A DNA stretch of 6,492 nucleotides from Legionellales bacterium UBA4722 (GCA_002404295.1 DHJK01000197.1:1-6492), one strand, 5' to 3'; shown: positions 1 to 5,870, counted from the stretch's first letter. The notes: generated from the sequence alone by a model not told the origin. Numbers and translations are program-made.

Positions 1-168
1 AAATTGAAGTGCGATTGCCCTGACCAATGTACGAAGTTGTTGCTTATAATCGGTAGAAAAACTATCAGAATGACTGCTTCGTGCTTCCAAAGCGGCATTA
101 ATTAGATAAGCTAGATGCGAAACTGGATTGCTTGAACGTGATGAAACCGCTAAAATCTCTTTAGCCAT
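1..168 (-). CDS. N-terminal part of an unrecognised protein, cut by the window edge
   Basis: On the minus strand an ATG (bases 168-166) opens a frame that runs 56 codons without a stop to the left edge, so only the N-terminus is visible. It begins MAKEILAVSSRSSNPVSHLA and continues with a helix-prone stretch rich in Ala, Leu and Arg. There is no signal peptide or membrane segment. The start is supported by a strong Shine-Dalgarno, GAGGAGAGG at 182-174 on the minus strand, five bases before the ATG. The gene diverges from the DUF6680-like gene across a 261-base intergenic region. I do not recognise the family, and the C-terminal part lies outside the window. Confidence that it is a real gene is good because of the ribosome binding site and open frame; no function can be assigned. 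Confidence 0.65.
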   Translation of the reverse strand, partial: MAKEILAVSSRSSNPVSHLAYLINAALEARSSHSDSFSTDYKQQLRTLVRAIALQF

Positions 169-300
169 TTTTGCCTCTCCTCTGTTAAAGGTGAAGATGG
201 TTAGCACTCGCCATGTGTTGGTGCACTTGGCTTGTGCGCTACTTAAACCAGACTAACAAATGCCGAAAATCAATCAAGCGTATGTTCTTCTGGTTTTTTC

Positions 301-338
301 TTTTTGAAAACAAGTTTAATATAAGTCATTTTCAAAAA
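301..338. repeat. Perfect 10-bp inverted repeat upstream of the DUF6680-like gene
   Basis: TTTTTGAAAA (301-310) is matched by its exact reverse complement TTTTCAAAAA (329-338), separated by 18 bases. The right arm ends seven bases before the TATAAT box at 346-351, so the element covers the -35 region of that promoter. It could be an operator for a regulator that blocks or replaces -35 recognition, or a chance product of A/T-rich DNA. It is not a terminator: the stem is all A/T except one G-C pair. The rest of 183-345 shows nothing else that I can support. Confidence 0.4.
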
Positions 339-345
339 TCTTAGT

Positions 346-351
346 TATAAT
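346..351 (+). promoter_or_regulatory. Probable -10 box for the DUF6680-ankyrin operon
   Basis: A consensus TATAAT lies 78 bases before the ATG at 430. No good -35 is found at 17 bases upstream (positions 323-328 read AAGTCA). The promoter would therefore be weak or activator-dependent, fitting the inverted repeat that sits over the -35 region. The expected transcript start is near 358, giving a leader of about 70 bases, very A-rich, with an AGAGGAAG ribosome binding site at 415-422. Confidence 0.45.
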
Positions 352-429
352 CCGCTGCGTGTGAATAAAAGTCAATATGCAAAAGTAAAAATAATTTATT
401 GAAAAAAATATGGAAGAGGAAGTGACGTA

Positions 430-1038
430 ATGAGTGTAGAAAGCAATATAGCGCAGATATTAATAAACGTGTCATTAAAAGATTGGTTAACAATAGCCGC
501 CATTTTAACTGCACCTGTCAGTGCCTTATGGATTCAAAGCAAACTAGATGAAAGAAAAGAAACCCGAAAGCGACGGTTAGATATATTCAAAACGTTGATG
601 GCAACCAGAGCGGCTGTTATGTCTCAAGACCACATTAAAGCACTGAACATGATTGATATTGAATTCTATAGAGGTAAAAAATATAAAAAAGTCAAAGAAG
701 CATGGTGTGAATATTCGCAAGCTCGTACTCAGGACACAGCGACAACTGACGCGGAGCAAATTGAATTCAATATGGATTGTGAAGATACGCTCACCGAGCT
801 ACTAATAGTAATGGGTAAAGCACTTGGATATGATTTTGATCCCACACACATCATGCAAAGTATTTATAAACCCCAAGGCCATGTGACTGACGAAGAATAT
901 CAAATGTTTATAAAGACACAATTAATGAAGCTTTTCACTGGTGATTTTTCATTGCCTGTTTCTGTGGATGAGGTACAAGAGCACAAAAGACTTCGGAAGT
1001 TGGCTATTAAATATTTAGAAGGTAAATTAACTAAATAA
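430..1038 (+). CDS. DUF6680-like membrane-anchored protein
   Basis: A 202-aa protein with one predicted membrane helix at about residues 16-36, followed directly by a strongly basic segment (residues 38-49, rich in Lys and Arg) that predicts the C-terminal 165 residues are cytoplasmic. The stretch at residues 50-80 (LDIFKTLMATRAA, then KALNMIDIEFY) is the signature I associate from memory with the DUF6680 family of small bacterial proteins of unknown function; length and the N-terminal helix also fit. The remainder is mostly helical and charged, with no catalytic motif I can name. The ATG at 430 has AGAGGAAG (415-422) seven bases upstream. The next gene starts 55 bases after the stop with no terminator between, so the two are probably co-transcribed. 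The family call is from recall; the molecular role is unknown. Confidence 0.8.
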   Translation: MSVESNIAQILINVSLKDWLTIAAILTAPVSALWIQSKLDERKETRKRRLDIFKTLMATRAAVMSQDHIKALNMIDIEFYRGKKYKKVKEAWCEYSQARTQDTATTDAEQIEFNMDCEDTLTELLIVMGKALGYDFDPTHIMQSIYKPQGHVTDEEYQMFIKTQLMKLFTGDFSLPVSVDEVQEHKRLRKLAIKYLEGKLTK

Positions 1039-1082
1039 AGTGAAATGTCGTTTCGCGTTAATAAGTCGATATATTGAAAAGC

Positions 1083-1088
1083 AGAGGA
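1083..1088 (+). promoter_or_regulatory. Ribosome binding site that fixes the ankyrin gene start
   Basis: AGAGGA lies five bases before the ATG at 1094. The longer in-frame alternative, a GTG at 1040 just after the upstream stop, has only A/T-rich sequence before it and no Shine-Dalgarno. The 18 extra residues it would add (starting MKCRFALISRYIEK) are therefore probably untranslated spacer. Confidence 0.6.
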
Positions 1089-1093
1089 TCCTT

Positions 1094-3664
1094 ATGAGGC
1101 TCGTCTTTAAAAGCTATGATTCTGATAAAAAAACAATTTCTTTTGATATTGAAGCAAGCCCAAAAGAGAGTGAGATACTGTACAGCCTGCAGCAAAATAT
1201 TTCTAATAAAATAAATAGGTATGATACAGGAAACCTGAAGATTAAAAGAAGATCTGGTGCGATTCGCTACACTGTTAATATCGATACCAGTTTCTTATTT
1301 GATACCCAAAAATACTTCCTTGATGCAAATATTCAAATAGAAAATTGGATAGAGTTTATTGTTGAGATTGAGCGCGCGATCAAACGCGATTTATCTATTT
1401 ATAAAAAAACGAATAAAACGCCATTAAATACGTCCGAGATGGAAGAGGGTGTATTATTACGCCTCAGTAATGCATTCTTAACTCCAAGCGAACAATCAGC
1501 GCTTAAACAGACAAGTAGAAAAAACCATCAAGATACGTTCGATTATGCGCATTTATTAAGTATTCATTTTCCGTCGGCATATCAATCATTACAAGAAGAA
1601 AAAAAATGCGTTGATGATACAGCTGCACCTATCTATAAAGAAACATTTGATGATGAATATGCTCGGGAGTATAAGGATTTAATGCCTTCTCAGAAAAAAC
1701 TCCTTACATTATTTAAAGCCGGTGCTCTGGATGAAATAAAAAAAATATTGATCGGCATAACTGAATTACTGTCTGCATCCGGCGGGCCCTCTGATATTAA
1801 AGAACAAGGATTACTGTTTTGGGCAAATAAGAATAAACAGCAAGCTATATTAGACCATTGCTTTTCCGATATTATAATGCCTGTTTATCAATTGAATGCT
1901 TACACTCTGGATGTTCATAAATGTCTACATTCTCTTTTTAATTATACCATTTTGCATTGGGCTATCCTCTGTAATCAGTCCAAAGAAATGATTATTCATA
2001 TAGTGGAAAGTGGTGCCAATGTCGATGCCGTTCAAATAGCTGGCATTACGCCTCTAATGATTGCAGTACTACGAAATAATCTTGAATTGGTTAAATGCTT
2101 GGTTGCAGTAAAAGCGGATGTCAATAAAGCAATGCCAGCAGGAGAAACTGCATTGTCAGGCGCTATAGAAAACGGCCATTTTGAAATTATGGTCTATTTG
2201 ATAGTAAGCCAAGCCAGTATCGATGCGAGAGTTGACGACTTTACATTGCTGATGATTGCCTCAGAAGCAGGTTATCTTGACATCGTTACCTACTTGATTG
2301 ATGAAAAGAATGCAGATGTTAATGACACGACATCAGATAACTTTACTGCACTTCACTATGCTGCACGTAATGGCCATTTGAATATTGTACGTTTTTTGGT
2401 TATGCGTAATACCAATGTCCAAGCAATAGCAGATCAGAGCAAAGCTGCGCTGACTTTTGCTACAAAAGGAAACTTTCTTGAAGTCGTTAAATACTTCATC
2501 GAGGAGCTCCAAGTTAAAGCTGACGATCTCTTTAATGGTTGTACAGCACTTGGCTGGGCCGCCTATCATGGCCATTTGCATATTGTCCGTTATCTGGTTG
2601 AGCACGGTGCCAATGTCAATGCTAAAGAAATACCTAGTGGTGTGACTCCGCTAATGTCTGCCACATCTGGAAATCATCTTGAAATCGTTAAATATCTCAT
2701 TGAAGTGAAAGCCAACGCCAATGATATGAAAAGCGATCTCTCAACTGCACTCCATATTGCTGCAGATAAAGGCTATCTGGATATTGTCCGTTATCTGGTT
2801 GAGCATCAAGCCAATCTCGACCCTCATCACGGCACTAATGGAATTACTGCATTAATATGTGCAATCGGAAATGGTTATTACGATGTTGCCGCTTTCCTGA
2901 TAGAGAACAATGCTGATGTTAATCATGGAAAAACACAAAGTGGTTTGACTCCACTGATATTTGCTGCGTCGCTTGGTGAGCTTGAAACCGTTAAACGTTT
3001 AGTTGCGGCAGGAGCAAATTTAAATGCCACAGCCGATAATAATGTGACGACTGCATTCATGCTTGCTGCTAAAATCGATGCCCATCCTGATATCATCTGT
3101 TATTTGATTTCCCAATTTGACGTTTTACTTCACTATTTATCTTATATAGACAGATGTACGCTACCAGTGTTGATGCCTTCATATTTAGTAACTGGTCTTC
3201 TCACAGAAATGAGAGAATGGGAGATCACAGGGCAAGACCCTTTGTATCCTCTTTATCTTTATCTTCGGAATGGTGCTGAGAAAACTTCAACCGAAGTGCT
3301 CTGTATCAATATGTTGAGGCATACCAAGCCAATAAAATTGCTTGAAAATAGCAACAGATTGATCGTCTTTCTCACAAAAGGGTTCATTGGTACATTCTTG
3401 GGTCGCCTTAATGCATTTGTAGTTGTGCTAAAACAGGTAAGAGACAATTTATTAAATGAAGAAAAACTTATTCCTAGTGCGCCCCCTCTTTTGTTTTTAC
3501 CTAATGAGGTAAAAAAAATAACACAAAAAAATAATTCGTCTTCGTCATTATGGTGGCGTGTGGGCTCGATTTTTTGTGGATGCACAGGGAGTGACTCGGC
3601 TTTAGATGAGAAGCATTCTAGTCCTTTGGTAAGGCCTGCGGGTATGAGGGCGCGTAGTCCGTAG
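1094..3664 (+). CDS. Large ankyrin-repeat protein, candidate host-directed effector
   Basis: An 856-aa protein (874 aa if the poorly supported GTG at 1040 were used). Three parts are visible. Residues 1-281 are a mixed alpha/beta region I do not recognise. Residues 282-676 hold about 12 ankyrin repeats of roughly 33 residues with the usual TALHxAA, GHLxIVRYLVE and GANVNA elements, a fold used for protein binding. Residues 677-856 are a separate C-terminal region with a hydrophobic stretch near 756-779, a PSAP tetrapeptide at 794-797, a Ser-run plus WW at 815-821 and a Cys-Gly-Cys at 828-830. There is no signal peptide. It sits 55 bases behind the DUF6680-like gene, probably in one operon. Long ankyrin proteins without enzymatic domains are common type IV effectors in intracellular bacteria; applying that here is inference, and the C-terminus shows only a modest acidic/Ser segment. 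Any activity is unknown. Confidence 0.9.
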   Translation: MRLVFKSYDSDKKTISFDIEASPKESEILYSLQQNISNKINRYDTGNLKIKRRSGAIRYTVNIDTSFLFDTQKYFLDANIQIENWIEFIVEIERAIKRDLSIYKKTNKTPLNTSEMEEGVLLRLSNAFLTPSEQSALKQTSRKNHQDTFDYAHLLSIHFPSAYQSLQEEKKCVDDTAAPIYKETFDDEYAREYKDLMPSQKKLLTLFKAGALDEIKKILIGITELLSASGGPSDIKEQGLLFWANKNKQQAILDHCFSDIIMPVYQLNAYTLDVHKCLHSLFNYTILHWAILCNQSKEMIIHIVESGANVDAVQIAGITPLMIAVLRNNLELVKCLVAVKADVNKAMPAGETALSGAIENGHFEIMVYLIVSQASIDARVDDFTLLMIASEAGYLDIVTYLIDEKNADVNDTTSDNFTALHYAARNGHLNIVRFLVMRNTNVQAIADQSKAALTFATKGNFLEVVKYFIEELQVKADDLFNGCTALGWAAYHGHLHIVRYLVEHGANVNAKEIPSGVTPLMSATSGNHLEIVKYLIEVKANANDMKSDLSTALHIAADKGYLDIVRYLVEHQANLDPHHGTNGITALICAIGNGYYDVAAFLIENNADVNHGKTQSGLTPLIFAASLGELETVKRLVAAGANLNATADNNVTTAFMLAAKIDAHPDIICYLISQFDVLLHYLSYIDRCTLPVLMPSYLVTGLLTEMREWEITGQDPLYPLYLYLRNGAEKTSTEVLCINMLRHTKPIKLLENSNRLIVFLTKGFIGTFLGRLNAFVVVLKQVRDNLLNEEKLIPSAPPLLFLPNEVKKITQKNNSSSSLWWRVGSIFCGCTGSDSALDEKHSSPLVRPAGMRARSP
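1937..3121 (+). repeat. Coding region of about 12 tandem ankyrin repeats
   Basis: About twelve ~33-codon units run through this part of the gene. The best-formed copies are around 2339-2435 (FTALHYAARNGHLNIVRFLV), 2537-2630 (CTALGWAAYHGHLHIVRYLV) and 2738-2830 (STALHIAADKGYLDIVRYLV). Units with TPLM and NxLEIVKYLIE alternate with units containing GHLxIVRYLVE in the centre, which suggests growth by doubling of a two-repeat block. The first unit and the last (near 3040-3121) are degenerate, as is usual for capping repeats. The unit near 2438-2533 has lost the TALH core and may be a weak spot in the solenoid. Confidence 0.85.
2580..2805 (+). repeat. 25-bp identical direct repeats inside the ankyrin array
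   Basis: Bases 2580-2604 and 2781-2805 are identical over 25 positions (each begins ATATTGTCCGTTATCTGG). They are 201 bases, exactly 67 codons, apart, so recombination between them would delete or add two ankyrin repeats in frame. A more diverged copy lies near 2380. Such DNA-level identity exceeds what the conserved protein motif requires and points to a fairly recent internal duplication. Confidence 0.7.
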
Positions 3665-3714
3665 ATGTCGATGAAAAAAAAATACTGTTGCTGAAATTTG
3701 TTAAATTTATGATA

Positions 3715-3843
3715 TTAGGAATAAAATTCTGAGTTGTTGCATAAGCTTTTTCCAGCTTCTTCCATCATCTCAAAATGGGCGATAACTGATAAGTCATCAT
3801 TTTTTGCAAGTATATCTAACAGTGTTAAACTATTGGTATGCAT
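3715..3843 (-). CDS. Small 42-aa protein of unknown function
   Basis: A minus-strand frame starts at ATG 3843 and ends at TAA 3717-3715. The protein starts MHTNSLTLLDILAKNDDLSV, continues with an acidic helix-like segment containing FEMMEEAGK and ends NSEFYS. Support comes from a near-perfect Shine-Dalgarno (AGGAGA, 3853-3848, four bases from the ATG) and a plausible sigma70 promoter at 3894-3867. It has no signal peptide, membrane helix or cysteine pair (one Cys). It converges on the ankyrin gene, with only 50 bases between the two stops. I do not recognise it. It could be an independent small protein, an antitoxin-like or regulatory peptide, or the surviving N-terminus of a lost gene. The unrelated sequence beyond the stop gives no hint of a continued frame. 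Confidence 0.5.
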   Translation of the reverse strand: MHTNSLTLLDILAKNDDLSVIAHFEMMEEAGKSLCNNSEFYS

Positions 3844-3866
3844 AATTTCTCCTAGAAGTTTATATT

Positions 3867-3894
3867 TTTATATTTAATTGGAATGATAAGGCAA
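3867..3894 (-). promoter_or_regulatory. Promoter of the 42-aa ORF
   Basis: Read on the minus strand: -35 TTGCCT (3894-3889), a 16-base spacer and -10 TATAAA (3872-3867). Transcription would start near 3860, about 17 bases before the ATG and just upstream of the AGGAGA site. The match is good (5 of 6 at -10, 4 of 6 at -35) but lies in A/T-rich DNA where chance matches occur. Confidence 0.45.
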
Positions 3895-3961
3895 CGATAT
3901 TTACGCATACCTTACTCCATGCTCCTATCTATACCTTGATTTTTTTGTAGACGTCTGACCT

Positions 3962-4033
3962 TGGCAAATAAAGTTGCGCACAATAGCACATGAGCCGTGC
4001 CTGTGTTAGTGTATATATATCAGCTATTTGCCA
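3962..4033. repeat. 9-bp inverted repeat in the DUF5996 gene's upstream region
   Basis: TGGCAAATA (3962-3970) has its exact reverse complement TATTTGCCA at 4025-4033, 54 bases downstream. The right arm overlaps the proposed -35 box (4028-4033). The spacing of about six helical turns would suit a pair of operator half-sites, but no regulator gene is adjacent and the match may be fortuitous. Apart from this repeat and the two promoters, the 237 bases between 3844 and 4080 show nothing I can name. Confidence 0.3.
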
Positions 4034-4056
4034 TTTGAATATCTATCACATAAACT
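4028..4056 (+). promoter_or_regulatory. Promoter of the DUF5996 gene
   Basis: -35 TTGCCA (4028-4033), exact 17-base spacer, -10 TAAACT (4051-4056). The -35 matches consensus at 5 of 6 and the -10 at 4 of 6. The start would fall near 4063, leaving a leader of about 18 bases that contains the AAGGAG ribosome site (4068-4073). An alternative TATATA at 4014-4019 lacks a -35. Confidence 0.4.
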
Positions 4057-4080
4057 GAATGAATTAAAAGGAGTTTACTC

Positions 4081-5025
4081 ATGTCGAATCTAAATAATAG
4101 TATCTATGAATCATGGCCAGCACTGACTGCGGATGACTTTAAAAAAACGTCGCATTTACTTTTTATGGGTATTCAAGCGATTGGGAAACTCATGTTACAC
4201 CAACCCTTTGAACCGCATTGGGCTAATTTAGCAATGCCACTGACCAGTCGAGGTATTACCACAGGGATCATTCCCTTTCAGTCAGGCACTTTTACGGTAG
4301 ATATCGATTTTATTGATCACATCATCATTTGCTCATCAAGCTGGGGTCTATCAGGAAAAATTAAATTGCATTCCATGTCTGTAGCAGAGTTAACAGGAAA
4401 AATATCCGCAACGCTGACTCAAATAGGTGTAGAAATTAAAATAAATCAAAAACCACAAGAGATGTCGAACCCCATTAATTTTGATCAAGATGTAACCCCA
4501 AGAGTGTATGATGAAAAAGTAGTAAATGCATGGTGGCGTATTATGCTAAGTACCTATCTTGTATTACTCAAATATCATTCACGATTTTATGGAATATCCC
4601 CGCGTATCGGTTTGCTCTGGGGTACTTTAGATTTGCGCGATGCTCGTTACAAAGGTCTGCATTTACCCGCAGCCAAAGCCACATCAGGCTATATCGCTTG
4701 TAATTCAATGGATGATGCACAAGTGGAAGTCGGTTGGTCTTGCAGCAATGAAAAATATCCTGTCCCTTCATTTTTTGGGTTTTCTTATCCATTCCTACCA
4801 GGAATTGAACATGAAAAATTGCAACCCGAGGGTGTGAAATGGGTGCCAGCCATCAATGAATTTGTTCTTGATTATGATCAATTACGAAAATCAAAAAGCC
4901 CAGAAAGTGATTTATTATTGTTTTTTGAATCCTATTATCAAGCAGTTTCAAAACGAGATCATTGGGATCCTGAGCTGATTGTTAGTGGGGTACCTTTGTC
5001 TCCAAGCTTCTGCAAAAAGGAATAA
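4081..5025 (+). CDS. DUF5996 family protein
   Basis: A 314-aa soluble protein with no signal peptide or membrane helix. I recognise the DUF5996 pattern: an opening SWPAL (11-15), TSRG (55-58), the acidic DIDFIDH (74-80), PINFDQD (131-137) with the following tyrosine, an aromatic WW pair (151-152), LLWGTLDL (178-185), FFGFSYPF (231-238) and FVLDYD (261-266). Length matches the family as I remember it. Members occur sporadically in bacteria; no reaction is known to me. The conserved Asp, His and Trp residues could form a pocket, but I cannot claim an active site. The start is clear: AAGGAG (4068-4073) seven bases before the ATG. It stands alone with its own promoter and is divergent from the 42-aa ORF. 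Patchy distribution in the family would fit horizontal acquisition, which is inference. Confidence 0.9.
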   Translation: MSNLNNSIYESWPALTADDFKKTSHLLFMGIQAIGKLMLHQPFEPHWANLAMPLTSRGITTGIIPFQSGTFTVDIDFIDHIIICSSSWGLSGKIKLHSMSVAELTGKISATLTQIGVEIKINQKPQEMSNPINFDQDVTPRVYDEKVVNAWWRIMLSTYLVLLKYHSRFYGISPRIGLLWGTLDLRDARYKGLHLPAAKATSGYIACNSMDDAQVEVGWSCSNEKYPVPSFFGFSYPFLPGIEHEKLQPEGVKWVPAINEFVLDYDQLRKSKSPESDLLLFFESYYQAVSKRDHWDPELIVSGVPLSPSFCKKE

Positions 5026-5035
5026 CACTATGAGC

Positions 5036-5074
5036 ACAGCAAGGCAGCAGCCCCTACAACAATTGCTGTTTATT
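5036..5074 (+). terminator. Weak stem-loop after the DUF5996 gene
   Basis: ACAGCAA (5036-5042) and TTGCTGT (5063-5069) can pair over seven bases with a 20-base loop, followed by TTATT instead of a solid T-run. It starts 11 bases after the stop codon, where a terminator is expected, and ends where the next promoter begins. The large loop and poor U-tract make it a doubtful terminator. Confidence 0.25.
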
Positions 5075-5097
5075 AAATAGACTACCCCTGTTATAAT
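5069..5097 (+). promoter_or_regulatory. Extended -10 promoter for the superinfection-immunity-like gene
   Basis: TGTTATAAT (5089-5097) is a perfect extended -10 element (TG, one base, TATAAT). The hexamer 17 bases upstream, TTTATT (5069-5074), is a poor -35, as extended -10 promoters tolerate. Transcription should begin near 5104. The leader contains two ribosome sites: AAGGAGAG (5122-5129), which leads only to TTG-AAT-stop, and AAAGAGG (5144-5150), seven bases before the ATG at 5158. Confidence 0.6.
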
Positions 5098-5157
5098 AGC
5101 CCGCAATTATAACTCACAGCTAAGGAGAGCAGAAATTTGAATTAAAGAGGTTTTCAA

Positions 5158-5347
5158 ATGATAATGACTCTATTTTTTTTATTTGCAGTATTTTTAATAA
5201 CGATTTATTTTCTACCTACGATAGTGGCAAGCGCCCGAAACCCATCCAAATATAATGCCAATTTTTATTATTAATCTATTTTTGGGTTGGACATTTTTAG
5301 TATGGGTTGTTTCATTAGCATGGGCATTTATTCGAATTAGGAATTAA
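5158..5347 (+). pseudogene. Frameshifted superinfection-immunity-like small membrane protein
   Basis: Two overlapping frames together encode one recognisable small membrane protein. Frame one (ATG 5158, TAA 5272-5274, 38 aa) has a hydrophobic helix then IYFLPTIVASARNPSKYNA. The frame shifted by +1 (5255-5347, 30 aa, own ATG) continues IFIINLFLGWTFLVWVVSLAW. The joined order, YFLPTI, basic loop, then NLFLGWT and a second helix, is the pattern I associate with the phage-T4-Imm-type superinfection immunity family, inner-membrane proteins that in T4 block DNA entry by a second phage. One extra A at 5260/5261 restores a ~68-aa protein of normal size. The gene has an extended -10 promoter and a good ribosome site, so decay would be recent; a sequencing error, programmed +1 shift or translational coupling from the internal ATG are alternatives. 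It converges with the TPR gene, eight bases apart. Confidence 0.65.
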
Positions 5348-5355
5348 TGTCTCAA

Positions 5356-5778
5356 CTATGCGCAACCAGCCAAGCAAGAGCAAGTAATAGTTTGCTCTGT
5401 ATGGCTGTGTGCTACTCCATTTAAACTTTTTATATCATCTTCATTTATATCTATCCCTGTGAATTTTATTTTGTTAAATAACTTATCGCCCAGAAATAGC
5501 CAAAGCGCATAAAATTCTTGGGCTTTTCCACATCCAAGACTAACTATGACATAATTGGTAGCTTCTACCAGATGATTATAAGCCGATCCATATTCATTAA
5601 GGTGTGATTTTGCGCAGCTAAGATTGTAGTGTAATCTGGCGACATCAGGTGCGGCTGATAATTGCGTATTTTGCTCATACTGCTTTACTGCATTTTCAAA
5701 AATATGTACCGCTGTCTCAAAATTTCCTTTTTTGTACTCAGCTGTTCCCTGATTGTTTAATTCTTTTATTGTGGGCAT
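5356..5778 (-). CDS. Small TPR-repeat protein
   Basis: A 140-aa soluble protein. Two tetratricopeptide repeats are visible: residues 4-37, with N-x-x-G-x-x-E-Y spacing, FETAVHIFENAV and the expected Gly11, Tyr15, Ala23, Phe27 and Ala30; and residues 45-77, with HYNLSCAKSHLNEYGSAYNH. A third helical pair near 86-104 (FYALWLFLGDKLF) may be a capping helix. The C-terminus is cysteine-containing (CSCLAGCA) and not TPR-like. TPRs bind other proteins; the partner is unknown. The ATG at 5778 has no clear Shine-Dalgarno, but it is the only Met near the start of the domain and a good promoter lies 55 bases upstream. It converges with the immunity-like gene and diverges from the exported-protein gene. 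Ankyrin and TPR proteins together are typical of host-associated bacteria, though this one may equally act inside the cell. Confidence 0.8.
   Translation of the reverse strand: MPTIKELNNQGTAEYKKGNFETAVHIFENAVKQYEQNTQLSAAPDVARLHYNLSCAKSHLNEYGSAYNHLVEATNYVIVSLGCGKAQEFYALWLFLGDKLFNKIKFTGIDINEDDIKSLNGVAHSHTEQTITCSCLAGCA
5377..5398. other. Stem-loop at the convergent ends
   Basis: AGAGCAA (5377-5383) pairs perfectly with TTGCTCT (5392-5398) around an eight-base loop. It lies just inside the 3' end of the TPR gene and 30 bases beyond the end of the converging immunity-like gene. No T-run follows on either strand, so it is not a standard intrinsic terminator, but it is the only structured element between the two convergent transcripts. 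Confidence 0.3.
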
Positions 5779-5835
5779 AATTCAGATCTAGTTTTGCTAA
5801 TATTAAAAAAACTGATGGAATATTTAAAGGCAAAG

Positions 5836-5864
5836 ATTTTAACATAAAACGCTGTATACATCAA
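5836..5864 (-). promoter_or_regulatory. Promoter of the TPR gene
   Basis: On the minus strand: -35 TTGATG (5864-5859), a 17-base spacer, and extended -10 TGTTAAAAT with hexamer TAAAAT at 5841-5836. Matches are 4 of 6, 5 of 6, and TG at the extended position. Transcription would start near 5829, a leader of about 50 bases. It lies back to back with the -10 of the exported-protein gene, so the two promoters may interfere. Confidence 0.55.
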
Positions 5865-5870
5865 AATATT

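Noticed and set aside
200..226. A TTAGCACTC half-site that resembles the CIRCE heat-shock operator
   Set aside because: The second half at nine bases (TGGTGCACT) matches GAGTGCTAA at only four of nine positions, and the flanking gene is not groES, groEL or dnaK.
410..430. A six-codon ORF (MEEEVT) whose TAA overlaps the ATG at 430
   Set aside because: It has no ribosome site of its own, and its sequence is the Shine-Dalgarno region of the real gene.
1040..1093. GTG at 1040 as the start of the ankyrin gene
   Set aside because: No Shine-Dalgarno precedes it, whereas the ATG at 1094 has AGAGGA at a proper distance.
2333..2645. Other open frames overlapping the ankyrin repeats on both strands
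   Set aside because: They are shadows of a strongly supported repeat protein and have no ribosome sites or recognisable domains.
3259..3585. A 108-codon minus-strand frame opposite the ankyrin C-terminus
   Set aside because: There is no ribosome site or family resemblance, and the plus-strand frame is continuous through it.
3674..3682. A nine-A run (T-run on the minus strand) as a terminator for the 42-aa ORF
   Set aside because: No G/C-rich stem precedes it on the minus strand; only weak A/T pairing of AAATTT copies is possible.
5030..5080. A 16-aa ORF (MSTARQQPLQQLLFIK) right after the DUF5996 gene, with AAGGA eight bases upstream
   Set aside because: It is too short to support without conservation, and it overlaps a possible stem-loop and the next promoter.
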